From a virus: DNA of 20,913 nucleotides. Each line of letters begins with the position of its first letter. Positions within the stretch are counted from its first letter, which is position 1. Positions 8,097-17,876 of this stretch are shown here, in pieces. The DNA is taken from positions 1 to 20,913 of the IMG/VR virus record IMGVR_UViG_3300044225_004257. One strand, 5' to 3'. A model generated the notes under the pieces. The model did not search any database. It was not told where the DNA came from and worked only from the letters and a program-made list of their open reading frames with translations. Made by a program: the position numbers and the translations under genes.

Positions 8097-11000
8097 ATGA
8101 AGTTTGAAAGCGCAACCTCTCGCTTTGATGGGTTCAACCCACTTGCAAAATCCCCTGAGCAAGCAACTGATTATTCTGCATCTATCGACCCGCAGAAAAT
8201 CCTCAAAGACCCCCGATTCCTGAAAGACCTCTATGCCCACTATCATGGGCAGGGAAAGTATTTCGGCAGTGACGAAGAGGTTATTGACGAGTTTTACGCA
8301 GACGCCACATGGCGCGACCTCAACACGGTCGGTGCAATCGGTGGCGCGATGGAGGCATACGGTCAGGGTTCTGAAGCCCGCCAACGCTCCAAGCGCATCG
8401 AAACCGTCTGGCGGCAACTCCCAGCTTTCTGGCAAAAAGGCGGACGCGGCTTCATGGAAGCGGCTCCAGACATTGCTAAATCAATCCTACTCGATCCAGT
8501 CAACCTTATCCCCGGCGTCGCCGCATACAAAGGTGCAGCCCAAGCAGGCCGTGCAGCGTATGTAGCTGGCAAAAGCGCACCTGTGGCACGCGGCACTCTT
8601 TCTGGGGTTAAGAGGGCGGCAATTTCTGAAGGAGCAATTTCTGGCGTTCAAGAAGGCGTGGTCAACACAGCCACACAGCTTCGCGATCAGCAACTTGGAT
8701 TACGCAATGACTTCAGCCTTGGCGAACTCGGAATTGCCACCGCAAAAGGTGCCGCCACGGGCGCGCTTGTTGGTGGTGGCATTGGTATTCCGTCTGGTAT
8801 AGCGGGCGCACGCAGCGGCATTGCAGACGCCGACAGTCTCATGGCTCGTGGTCTTACAAGAGAGGACTTGGCCGCAGAACTCGCCAGTCGTGGAGCAAGC
8901 GGTCTCGATGACCTTGTCCGTGGCACACGAAATGTAGATCAGTTCTCGCAGCCTGTGCCACAAGAAGAGCCTGCTGTTATTCCAGAGCCAGAGTTGTCCC
9001 CAGAAGAATCTTCTCTGGCAGCAACCCAACAGAACATTGATTCAGCACTCGACGTCGCAAGACGCCGCTACCAGCGCATGCTGGCAAGCGAAGCACACCC
9101 AGAGCGCATCGCAGACGCAGAAGAGGCAGTCAACGAGCTTGCTGTTATGCGCCGTGCTTGGGATCGCATGTCTCGCGAAGAAAGCGAAATCAATTCGCTT
9201 GAAGCATCGAACGACCCACGCAAAGCAGCAGAAGGCGCAACACGTCGCCGTAAGTTTGAGAACTATCGCGCCCGCTTCAACAACCTCATCGACGGTCTCG
9301 AACCAGCGGAAACTGTCCAGCAGTTCGAGGAAGCTCTCGACGCAGACGGACTTGGCCTGACACGGGGATCGGACGTCGCCCCTCCCTCGACGTCTGATGA
9401 AGCGGTGCCGAATACCGCGCAGCAGCAAGAAGAACCGGGGCGGGCAACGGAGCCTGCCCCGGAAGCTGCTGCTGAAAGTGAAATAGCTGCGAAAGTTCGT
9501 AGAGACATCGAGCTTTTTGGCCCCAACAGCCGCAATTCCTCTAGCTCTGAGAACGCCATTCGCCAGAACATGGGCGACGAAGCCGCAGACGAATATCGTC
9601 GTTTGTTTGACGCAGAGTCCCAGCGTCTCACTGATGAGTACATCGCAAGACGCAACCAAGAAAACGCCGCTGCAACAACAGCGGCTGACATCCCCTACAG
9701 GAATAAAGGGCAGAAGACAGAAATCAGCCGTCTATTCAACGAGCAGTACACAGAGGACATGTTTGCCACAGACTATGCTGCGGGCAAAATCCCTGTTGGC
9801 CGCGACGGCAAGCTGACACGAAAGAGCATTGCGGACATCAAGGCAAAGTCTGAGGTCGCCCGTGATACGCAGGCGTTCCAAGACGAGATGGCTAAGAAGC
9901 CCGCCCCGGCTGAAGAAGCACTGCCAGACGAGACACCTGAAGTCCCCAAGATTTCACAGCAACTTCGTGGACGCGCACTCGCTGCGGGCATTGATTGGCG
10001 TGACATTCCCCCTGTTGAAGGGGCGAAGTCTGGGCGCATCACCAGGGGCGCGGTCTCAAATGCAGAAAAAGCGAGAGAAGGCCAAGGTCCAGACGCATAC
10101 GCACAGCAAGTATCGAGAGAACTAGACGACGTTATTAATACCCTTGATGGCCTTGATGGCATGACACCAGAGCTTCTGGAAGAAATGCTCCCACTTCTGG
10201 CTCGCGATGCAAAGTACACTTCAGACGCAGAAGATATTATCGCGCTCTTCCGCCACGAGAAGAATCTGGCTGGTGATGCACCAGAAGTCCGCGCCAACAT
10301 GTCGGACGATGTGTTCAATCAGACTGAAACCAAAAAGATCAACCGTCTGAAAGCCCGTTACAAGAAAGAATACGGACTGACGGATCAGGTTGCAGAGTTC
10401 ATGGCACGCAACGATGTCAAAAAGCTCCGCGACGACCCATCCAAGCCGGGGACAACCACACCAGACAAAGGGCCACGCGGCTCCCAGACGTCAATCGACA
10501 AGAAGAAAGTCTTCGAGACCGCTGGCCGCAGCCGCACTGGCCGCATCCAGTCAATCCTCCGCCGTGGCCAGCGTATCTCCAAGGGCAGCGACTACACAGT
10601 TAGCTCTGGCTACGCTGTACGCAAAGGCGACTTCGCTCGCGAAGAAGCAATGTTGCAAGCGGCAAGCGGCAAAGGCCCAGACATCGTCCCATACGAAACC
10701 ACCGTGCCAGAGACAGCGATGTCCCCGAACGGCCAGATCGAAGTTGGGAAAGGCACAACGCTGTGGGCTGATGCAGTAACTGGCCGCGTATATACAAGCA
10801 TGGACTTTGCCATGCAGGTTCGTGGTGATGCGAAGCCTACTGCCCGCAAGACAGAAGACGCAAAGCCAGATGCAGGCGAGCAGCTTGAGAAGATGCTGCG
10901 CGACGCAAAAGAAAGCGGTGACATCGAGGGCTTCATCGAGGCCGTAAAAGGTATGAGCCGCAGTGGTGAGGAGCTTCCGGGCGTACCAGATAATCCAAGC

Positions 11001-14000
11001 GTCCAGACACCAGAGCAAACCATCCCTTTGTTCATCGGCAACAAGAAACTTATTGTCCGCTCTAAAACCGACCCCGCAGACATTCGCATGATCGGCGATA
11101 AGCAAATTCGAGAAGGTGGTGACATCAAGTCGATCATCGGGCAGAAAGCTGGCGAGCCAGATGCAGACCCGAAAAACTGGGAAGTCCGTTATGCCCCGAT
11201 GTCTTCTAAGGCGAACAAGCCTCGTGCCTTGCAGAAACTTTTCGACTCGCTCCCCGAAGAAGACTACAGCCGTGGAGAGGCTACCCGCGTAGATGCTGGC
11301 TTCCAAAACGCCAACAAGACGCCGATCAGTCAAAAAATATTTGAGAAGCGCAGCTTCAAACTAAGCCCAGAACAGGTCAAGCAACTTAGAGATATAGAAA
11401 AAGTAGTTTCGATCAAGGGCGTTGTTACCAACAATGCGAAGGGCGAGCCTACAATTTCCGGTGAACACCTTCTGGCATTGCATGGGCGTCTGCATGTGAA
11501 CCGCTGGGCGCGTCGATCTGGCAACGGTATCTATACAGTAGACACACAAGTCGAACACATTATTGCCATAGAGTCGATGATGCGGGACTTTGCCCCACAG
11601 GGCGTCGCCCGTCCGAATGCAACTCGTCAAGAAGCAATCGACGCTCTCGACCTTATCTTTGACGGACACTCCGCAGACGAGATCGCAGAAGCAAAGCGTC
11701 TTGTGACAAACCTTGGTGGCGACCCATCTGTCGGGCCTCGCTTCGAGGAGTCCACAGGCGGAGCGAATTACTACGAAGTCATGGGCAACCAAATCCGCCT
11801 TGACCCAGAAGTACGCATTGTTCCTAAAATTCAGAAGCTGAACCATGAGGTAGCACACTGGGGCTACTATAACATCCTGACAGCCGAAGACCGCATTGAC
11901 TTCTGGAACATCATTCGTGACAAGTACCCAGAGAATGGCAAGCTGCAAGACGCGGTGGTCAAGGACATTGAGGCAAATGTCCCACTTGACAAAGGCCGTG
12001 ATGGCCCTCGCAGGTTGGATACGAATGGCGCACACTCGCCGCAAGAATACTTCGCGCAACAGTTTGATCTGTGGGTGACTCGTAATCGCCCTGCGTCTTC
12101 CATTAACGAAGAGGCGTTCTGGCTTCGTATCTCTAACTACTTCAAGAACATTTACGAGCGTTACTTCAGCACATCGAAGATCGACCCTGCTCTGGAGCCA
12201 CTGTTCGCGAAGATGCTTCTTGACCCGCAAGAAGAGCGGGCGTTCGAGCTTGGCGTTGGTTCTGAACCAAAGAGCAAGGCTGGCGAACACATCCGCAAGC
12301 GTCTGATAGAACTCACACTCAGCAAGGAGATGCTTGAAGACGCGATTGCACGAGGCAGCACAGACGGTATTATTACCGCGTATGAAGACCTCGTGAACCT
12401 GCTTTTCCGCATGGTTCCAAACGAAAGGCTCGTGGCAAAGGAAGGGCCACAGGTTGTCTTTGGCCCATTCCAGCGTGGAGCGGGCAAGAAGGTTATCCGT
12501 AATCGTCAGCGCGACATTTCTGAGATGCTGTACGGCCTGAAAAATGCAGACGGCTCGTTCACAACTTCACAAGAAATGGGCATGAGCCTTCGCGGCGACC
12601 CAGAAGAAATCGCAGAAGTTCTTACCGACTTTTATTACAACGGATACGAGGGCAAGTTCGAGCCAGCAGATGGGCTGCCGGGTGCGATCAACGAGCGCAA
12701 CATTGGCAAGACGTCTATCAAGTCAATGTTCGACCAGATCGAGCGGCTGTTCCAGACGCACTATAATCGTGTTGAAAATTCTGTGGATAAAGTCCCCGGA
12801 TCGAAGCCCAAGTCTACGCGTAACGTCGAGCCGCCGACAAAAGAAGACGGCACGGTTGTCACTACAGACGTGGCACGCAAGGCAAGCAAAGCACGCAGCA
12901 CTCGTAATGAGCGCACAGACGCGCAGGCAACCGCAGACGCCAAGACGAAGCGCAAAAACCGAACTCGTCGTACAGACGCGGCCAAGCCTGTAGCAACCCC
13001 ACGCACTGCGGAGTCTCCGAAAAAGCTGTCTATGTCACAGCTTCGCACTCTGTATCGGGAATATCGCGGCACGGAATATGGAGATCAACTCGCACAAGAG
13101 ATTGTGGCAAAGGTGAAGTCCACTCCCGTGCCATCGAAAAAAGTGGCTGTTCCGCGTGAAATTTTCCAGCTCAATAACGCCGCACTCGAACAAGAATTGC
13201 TAGACGCACTTTATACTGGCGAGAAGGGCCGCGTTGACGCTGCATACTTTGAGCTGCAACGCCGTCAGGCCAACAAAAAAGCGAAGAAGAAAGGCGGCAA
13301 AATTATCACACCTCGTTTTGCCAAGACGCGTCTTGCTGTCAAAACGGAAATCAATGACAACATGGGCGTCATGCAGAGCGACGGCATCCCGCCGTCTGCA
13401 CGCGCATCAGTCCGCGAGATGCTTTCATTCATCACGCACCGTGATCCAGAGATCGAAACCACTAGCCGCACTCTAGCTTATCGTATGTTCAACATCCTAA
13501 ACCGCACTGGGCGCGGCACTCTCGAAGACAGCAATCGCATCACCACCGAGCAGATGTCTCGTCTGAGCTACGGTGACTATGTTCTTGAGGGGAACTCTGC
13601 GTTTGGAGACTACAAGTCACCAAACTTCAAGTCCTTTCGCAGCACAGTCCGCCAGATCGCTCAAAGAATCGCCAAAGGTAACGACGAGAAAGGCATGACC
13701 GAACTCGTCAAAATGATAATGCGGTCAGGGGCGATCCCGCAAGAGCGGGTAGATGTCATCGTCAGTGCGTACCGCTCCACATCTGAAGCCAACCAAAGGA
13801 AATATGGTGGCCAAATCATAGGCGACTACAGCGCACAGGCGCGGGAAGAGCTTGAGGCTGTAGATTGGCTCAGTGAAAGCATCATTGAATATATGGCCGA
13901 GCGCACCACGCGTGACGACATCCTCGAAAATGCGATCAACGCAGACAATCTGCAAAGCATCACCAACATCCGCATGCTTGATGACGCTATAGATGAAACA

Positions 14001-17000
14001 ATTGAATACGCGTCTTACATGGTGAACGGCCACGTTGGTAGCCCGACTGTCAAAGAGAACTTCCGCCGCGTATCCATGTATGGCGACATGTTCGAGGACA
14101 ACTCATCTCGTCCAATGGCAGGCACACTAGATGGCAAGTTTCTGACCCACCCAAGCTACGCCGCAGATTATGCCTATGACTCAGTGGCGTCGATGTCTGC
14201 CTTCCGCAGAGAGCGGATGAGGGAATTTGCCAAGGGTGGCATGGGCTTTGATGTTGCTTCTGACATGCCTGTGTTCTTCTATCATGGCACTCCGCACGGC
14301 TCTAAGCTGTCGAAGGCCAAAAACCCAGACGTGGCTTTGCAACCATCACAGCGCGGTCACTATGGCCCCGGAATCTACGTCACACGCAACCCGCACGTTG
14401 CCAGCCAAATCTATGGTGACAACCCAACAATGGAGTCTCTGTTTGGCTCTATTCAGGCGCGTGAGGACATCGACATTGATGAGAAAGATATGCTCATCAA
14501 ATTCGCTTACGAGCTTGTGCAGGCACGCAAGAGTATCAATCATCTTCGTCGAAACTATGCAGACCTGAACGCTGATGACGATGGGTTCCTATACCGCGAG
14601 ATCGCCAACGAAAAGCAAGTGACCCGTGATGAGATCGAAGAGCTTATCGAGGTAGAGCAGGCACTGATGAAAGCTCTTGAAGATGGTGGCGTCAACATGA
14701 ACGACGGCCTCGTCTTGCCACTGGTTATCCAGTTCAGGAACCCTGCTGACTTGCGAGAGACCGCTCACTACAACTCGAACAGCGAGTTCGTCAAAGCGAT
14801 TGCAGCGAAGATGAACGAAGACGAGACCATCCCCGCAGACGTCATCGAAGCGTTCGCAAACCCGGCGAGATACTCACGTTACCCCGGTGTGACTGGCATG
14901 ACTGGCAATGAGTTGTACGACACAATCATCAACGCCATGGCTAATCACGCTGGTCGGAGCCGCCCAGAAGCCCAAGCCGAATTTAACAATATGTTGCAAG
15001 ACATGGGTTATGACGGCCTCATCACCACCCAGCGCAACAGCTTGGACACTGGGGAAGAGGTTATCGGCGGCATTGATGGTGTCAAAGCGAGGACTTATGG
15101 CGCGTCCAGCGTAACGCATGACGCGGCCATTCTGTTTGACTCCAGCCAAGTGAAGCATGTGGACTCGAAAGAGTTTGATGCAGACCTGACCTCAATGTAC
15201 CACCTTGAGGAAGTGTCAAACGTGCCTCGCGGTGTGACAGGCGCGACTGTCGAGTCTCTCTCCACTGGCCGTCTTAACTCTGTAGATGATATCCCCGTCG
15301 GCGAGTTTGGCGAACTAGCAGAGACAGCAGGAACCGACCCGACATACACTGGCGCAATCATGTCAATGCTCAGACGCCGCCCTCTCACGGAGCAAGAAGA
15401 GGTGGCAGTAAGGTCGCGCGGGCCGATGGCATTCCTGCAATCCCAGTCTGACCGCATGCGTCGCATGGGTGCAAAGTGGCTGGGAGACACATACGAGAAG
15501 CACTTCCCAGACATGAACCAACGCTTTGCTGGTAAGTTCTTCCCCATCCGCCAAGCTCTGGCGAAATTGCCAGACGCAGACGGTGTGCTTCGCAGCTACG
15601 TTCGCAAGTCGACTGCTGGCGTCGGGCAAAAGCAACCACAGTCACATAGCAAAATCGTCCGCGCCCTCAGACGTGGAGACGGCAGCCGTCAAGAGCAGGC
15701 ACTTACCCCGCAAGAACGCGCAATCTACAACCAGATTCGCACAACTCTGGCAGGCGAGCGTCAGGAACTCATCGACCTTGGGTTCCATGTTGGTGATCGT
15801 GGCCCGAACTACTTGCCACAGGTCTGGAACGCAGAGAAAATCCACAAGAACAGAGACGCGGCTATCGAAAAGTTTAAGCAGTATTATGTCTACGAGCGCA
15901 TGTCGAATGGCATGGACTTCACAGACGAAGAGGCACTCGCCTTTGCTCGTGGCATTGTTATGACCCTTACAGAAGAAGGAGGAGACGGTGCATTTATCCC
16001 TGTTCGTGGAACAACTAAAAACCCAACTTTCGAGAACGCTGACTACTCTCGTGTCATCGAGCTTGAAAAATATCCAGAGATGCTGGAGCAACTTGAAGAG
16101 TTTCTTGAAGACGATCTTGAAGCCATACTTGTAAAGTATATCGAAGGAAGTTCACGCAGGATCACACATGCCCGTGAATTTGGCGTAAATTCTCACGCCG
16201 TTTCAGATTATCTCACAGTGGCGCAGGAAGGCGTGAACGGAATTGTACGTTTGTTGTCGTCGAACAAGGTCTTCAGACGTGACATCCAGAGCATGATGCC
16301 TGATGGACAGCGCGAAGAAGCCACTCTGGCCGACGTCATCAGGATGCCATTCGTCAATAATGAGCAAACAGCTATAGAATTTGTCAGCCGACTGATGGAC
16401 GCGCACGCACAAAGTGGCGCACCTGCTGCACGGCAACTTCTGTACAGTGTGGCTCCAATAGATAACGCCACTGGCCGCATGAACCAGACGTACAAGCGGC
16501 GTGCTGACGCAATCGTCCATGGCCTTGAAGACTTCCGTGGTATGGACGGACAGCTTTCGCCAGCCGACGAGGACTTCATCCAGAACGCAATGCGTATTGC
16601 GATGAAGAAGCCTCTAACAGCTTTTGGTGGCAAAGGTGTCGTAAACACGAGCCGCACTTTGCGTGCTGTGAATAACGTGACCTTGCTGGCCTTTACTACT
16701 TTGACGTCCCTCGGTGACTTGGGTCTGCCTATCATCAGGTCTGGCTCGTTTAAGTCTTGGGTGAAAGGCTTGCACAAGTGGAAGAGCGACCCAGAATACC
16801 GCGCCATGCTTCAGAACGTGGGCGTTGCTATGGAGAACATTCTCCATGAGCGCATGCTCCATCTATATGGCGCACCAAATGGCAAAGGCTCGCACGCATT
16901 CTTCAATGCTACGTTCCTCACACCGTGGACTGACATGAACCGCGAGATCGCTGGTGCAACCGCACACGAAGCCTTCATCGCCATGCAGAAGAAAGCCTTC

Positions 17001-17876
17001 AATCACTTCAAAGAAGGCACGCCATACGCGCAGCAACCTGCTGCGTACAAGACGGCTCACCGTTTCCTCAAGACTTATGGTCTGGAGGCGTTCTTGCCCG
17101 GAGCAGAACGTCAAAGTGAATCCCTTGGCAGCCGCCAAATGTTGGCTGAAGACGAGACTCTCCGCATGGCGATAATCCGCTTCGCAGATGATGCCATCTT
17201 CCAGCCCAATGCGGACGACGTCCCGATGTGGGGGCAAACACCAATCGGCGCACTGGTCTTCCAACTGAAGTCCTTCCCGCTGATGATGACACGTCTTGCA
17301 GGACACACCTTGAGGGAGGCAGACAGGGGCAACTTCAAGCCGCTGATGTACTTCGCAACGATTGGCCCTGCCTTCGGCATGGTTACGAACAGTGCCAAAG
17401 ACGTTGTCCAGCAGCGTGGCGGCGAAGACGAAAGGTCGCCAGAGCTTCGCAAGAGAAACTTTCTCAAGACCATCGGCTACGATGAAAAAATACATGGCAA
17501 TGAGAACGACTTCTTGGGCTGGTATCTTGAAGGTCTGATGGTCATGGGTGGTCTTGGCCTCCTTGGTGACGTGATCCACTCCACCGTGTCCCAAGCTGAC
17601 AATGGAGCATTCGGTCAGAACCGCATCGCATCGACCTTCCTTGGCCCAACATTTGGTCTTGGTATGGACAGCATCACCGTATTAGCAGGGGCGCAAGACG
17701 CGGCTTTCGGCGGCGACAATAGCAATGCTAAAGAACGTGCCGCAGTCAGGGAGCTTGCTAATCGCATCCCAGTGATCGGCGGGGTTCGCTCTGCCAAGGA
17801 GAACATTGTTGAAGCGGTGGCAGGAGAAGCCACTCGCGGGAACAAGAGAAATAGTGGAGGAGGGTTCTTTAACTAA
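8097..17876 (+). CDS. Giant internal virion / polyvalent protein with zincin and ADP-ribosyltransferase-like domains (3259 aa)
   Basis: The N-terminal ~110 residues (DPRFLKDLYAHYHG, EVIDEFYADATW) and Gly/Ala-rich hydrophobic stretches (~128-160, 213-240) are typical of large podoviral ejection proteins. Residues ~280-1000 are mostly charged helix and linker. A metallopeptidase motif LNHEVAHWGYY has H1250, E1251 and H1254; a likely third ligand is E1317 in QEYFAQQF. A Lys/Arg-rich linker covers ~1565-1643. An ADP-ribosyltransferase-like domain spans ~2060-2355 (FYHGTPHG with H2063, GPGIYVT, LPLVIQFRNP, YDGL, ILFDSSQVK). The next region contains NYLPQVWN (~2572). The C-terminal ~400 residues have hydrophobic segments (~2857-2877, 3081-3100, 3138-3160). 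Known relatives are T7 gp16-like ejected proteins and phage polyvalent proteins. Likely roles are channel formation plus protease and ADP-ribosylation activity in the host. No lytic transglycosylase motif was found. The gene ends in a TAATG overlap with the next. Confidence 0.8.
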   Translation: MKFESATSRFDGFNPLAKSPEQATDYSASIDPQKILKDPRFLKDLYAHYHGQGKYFGSDEEVIDEFYADATWRDLNTVGAIGGAMEAYGQGSEARQRSKRIETVWRQLPAFWQKGGRGFMEAAPDIAKSILLDPVNLIPGVAAYKGAAQAGRAAYVAGKSAPVARGTLSGVKRAAISEGAISGVQEGVVNTATQLRDQQLGLRNDFSLGELGIATAKGAATGALVGGGIGIPSGIAGARSGIADADSLMARGLTREDLAAELASRGASGLDDLVRGTRNVDQFSQPVPQEEPAVIPEPELSPEESSLAATQQNIDSALDVARRRYQRMLASEAHPERIADAEEAVNELAVMRRAWDRMSREESEINSLEASNDPRKAAEGATRRRKFENYRARFNNLIDGLEPAETVQQFEEALDADGLGLTRGSDVAPPSTSDEAVPNTAQQQEEPGRATEPAPEAAAESEIAAKVRRDIELFGPNSRNSSSSENAIRQNMGDEAADEYRRLFDAESQRLTDEYIARRNQENAAATTAADIPYRNKGQKTEISRLFNEQYTEDMFATDYAAGKIPVGRDGKLTRKSIADIKAKSEVARDTQAFQDEMAKKPAPAEEALPDETPEVPKISQQLRGRALAAGIDWRDIPPVEGAKSGRITRGAVSNAEKAREGQGPDAYAQQVSRELDDVINTLDGLDGMTPELLEEMLPLLARDAKYTSDAEDIIALFRHEKNLAGDAPEVRANMSDDVFNQTETKKINRLKARYKKEYGLTDQVAEFMARNDVKKLRDDPSKPGTTTPDKGPRGSQTSIDKKKVFETAGRSRTGRIQSILRRGQRISKGSDYTVSSGYAVRKGDFAREEAMLQAASGKGPDIVPYETTVPETAMSPNGQIEVGKGTTLWADAVTGRVYTSMDFAMQVRGDAKPTARKTEDAKPDAGEQLEKMLRDAKESGDIEGFIEAVKGMSRSGEELPGVPDNPSVQTPEQTIPLFIGNKKLIVRSKTDPADIRMIGDKQIREGGDIKSIIGQKAGEPDADPKNWEVRYAPMSSKANKPRALQKLFDSLPEEDYSRGEATRVDAGFQNANKTPISQKIFEKRSFKLSPEQVKQLRDIEKVVSIKGVVTNNAKGEPTISGEHLLALHGRLHVNRWARRSGNGIYTVDTQVEHIIAIESMMRDFAPQGVARPNATRQEAIDALDLIFDGHSADEIAEAKRLVTNLGGDPSVGPRFEESTGGANYYEVMGNQIRLDPEVRIVPKIQKLNHEVAHWGYYNILTAEDRIDFWNIIRDKYPENGKLQDAVVKDIEANVPLDKGRDGPRRLDTNGAHSPQEYFAQQFDLWVTRNRPASSINEEAFWLRISNYFKNIYERYFSTSKIDPALEPLFAKMLLDPQEERAFELGVGSEPKSKAGEHIRKRLIELTLSKEMLEDAIARGSTDGIITAYEDLVNLLFRMVPNERLVAKEGPQVVFGPFQRGAGKKVIRNRQRDISEMLYGLKNADGSFTTSQEMGMSLRGDPEEIAEVLTDFYYNGYEGKFEPADGLPGAINERNIGKTSIKSMFDQIERLFQTHYNRVENSVDKVPGSKPKSTRNVEPPTKEDGTVVTTDVARKASKARSTRNERTDAQATADAKTKRKNRTRRTDAAKPVATPRTAESPKKLSMSQLRTLYREYRGTEYGDQLAQEIVAKVKSTPVPSKKVAVPREIFQLNNAALEQELLDALYTGEKGRVDAAYFELQRRQANKKAKKKGGKIITPRFAKTRLAVKTEINDNMGVMQSDGIPPSARASVREMLSFITHRDPEIETTSRTLAYRMFNILNRTGRGTLEDSNRITTEQMSRLSYGDYVLEGNSAFGDYKSPNFKSFRSTVRQIAQRIAKGNDEKGMTELVKMIMRSGAIPQERVDVIVSAYRSTSEANQRKYGGQIIGDYSAQAREELEAVDWLSESIIEYMAERTTRDDILENAINADNLQSITNIRMLDDAIDETIEYASYMVNGHVGSPTVKENFRRVSMYGDMFEDNSSRPMAGTLDGKFLTHPSYAADYAYDSVASMSAFRRERMREFAKGGMGFDVASDMPVFFYHGTPHGSKLSKAKNPDVALQPSQRGHYGPGIYVTRNPHVASQIYGDNPTMESLFGSIQAREDIDIDEKDMLIKFAYELVQARKSINHLRRNYADLNADDDGFLYREIANEKQVTRDEIEELIEVEQALMKALEDGGVNMNDGLVLPLVIQFRNPADLRETAHYNSNSEFVKAIAAKMNEDETIPADVIEAFANPARYSRYPGVTGMTGNELYDTIINAMANHAGRSRPEAQAEFNNMLQDMGYDGLITTQRNSLDTGEEVIGGIDGVKARTYGASSVTHDAAILFDSSQVKHVDSKEFDADLTSMYHLEEVSNVPRGVTGATVESLSTGRLNSVDDIPVGEFGELAETAGTDPTYTGAIMSMLRRRPLTEQEEVAVRSRGPMAFLQSQSDRMRRMGAKWLGDTYEKHFPDMNQRFAGKFFPIRQALAKLPDADGVLRSYVRKSTAGVGQKQPQSHSKIVRALRRGDGSRQEQALTPQERAIYNQIRTTLAGERQELIDLGFHVGDRGPNYLPQVWNAEKIHKNRDAAIEKFKQYYVYERMSNGMDFTDEEALAFARGIVMTLTEEGGDGAFIPVRGTTKNPTFENADYSRVIELEKYPEMLEQLEEFLEDDLEAILVKYIEGSSRRITHAREFGVNSHAVSDYLTVAQEGVNGIVRLLSSNKVFRRDIQSMMPDGQREEATLADVIRMPFVNNEQTAIEFVSRLMDAHAQSGAPAARQLLYSVAPIDNATGRMNQTYKRRADAIVHGLEDFRGMDGQLSPADEDFIQNAMRIAMKKPLTAFGGKGVVNTSRTLRAVNNVTLLAFTTLTSLGDLGLPIIRSGSFKSWVKGLHKWKSDPEYRAMLQNVGVAMENILHERMLHLYGAPNGKGSHAFFNATFLTPWTDMNREIAGATAHEAFIAMQKKAFNHFKEGTPYAQQPAAYKTAHRFLKTYGLEAFLPGAERQSESLGSRQMLAEDETLRMAIIRFADDAIFQPNADDVPMWGQTPIGALVFQLKSFPLMMTRLAGHTLREADRGNFKPLMYFATIGPAFGMVTNSAKDVVQQRGGEDERSPELRKRNFLKTIGYDEKIHGNENDFLGWYLEGLMVMGGLGLLGDVIHSTVSQADNGAFGQNRIASTFLGPTFGLGMDSITVLAGAQDAAFGGDNSNAKERAAVRELANRIPVIGGVRSAKENIVEAVAGEATRGNKRNSGGGFFN
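11700..12110 (+). other. Zincin metallopeptidase domain within the giant protein
   Basis: HEVAH at residues 1250-1254 fits the HExxH zinc-binding and catalytic motif, in the setting IQKLNHEVAHWGYYNIL. It is preceded by a strand-like stretch NYYEVMGNQIRLDPEV (about 1222-1237). About 63 residues downstream, SPQEYFAQQFDLWV supplies E1317 as a probable third zinc ligand, in the arrangement of gluzincin-like phage peptidases. The domain could process virion proteins during assembly or cut host proteins after ejection. Boundaries are approximate. Confidence 0.65.
14265..15175 (+). other. ADP-ribosyltransferase-like (ART-PolyVal type) domain within the giant protein
   Basis: Landmarks occur in the order expected for ART folds of phage polyvalent proteins. 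They are VFFYHGTPHG (H2063), GHYGPGIYVTRNPHVA (G2090-Y2094), VLPLVIQFRNPADL (P2208, N2215), MGYDGLIT (Y2305) and AAILFDSSQVKHVDS (from 2345). E2320 or E2321, in LDTGEEVI, is the best candidate for the catalytic glutamate of an H-Y-E set. A charged helical insert of about 100 residues lies between the second and third landmarks. Substrate and activity are unknown. Confidence 0.65.

Noticed and set aside
10551-12290. Long minus-strand open frames opposite the giant gene (260 and 309 codons; also 243 codons at 16863-17594)
   Set aside because: They are antisense to a clearly coding plus-strand gene, have Cys/Trp/His-heavy shadow composition and no domain I recognise. They follow from codon bias in the real frame.
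8097-17876. N4-type virion RNA polymerase, suggested by a >3000-residue virion protein
   Set aside because: I could not find the polymerase motif set. Isolated TGR triplets (DAVTGRVY, NATGRMNQ) lack the surrounding motifs, and the zincin and ART landmarks plus gp16-like ends explain the protein better.
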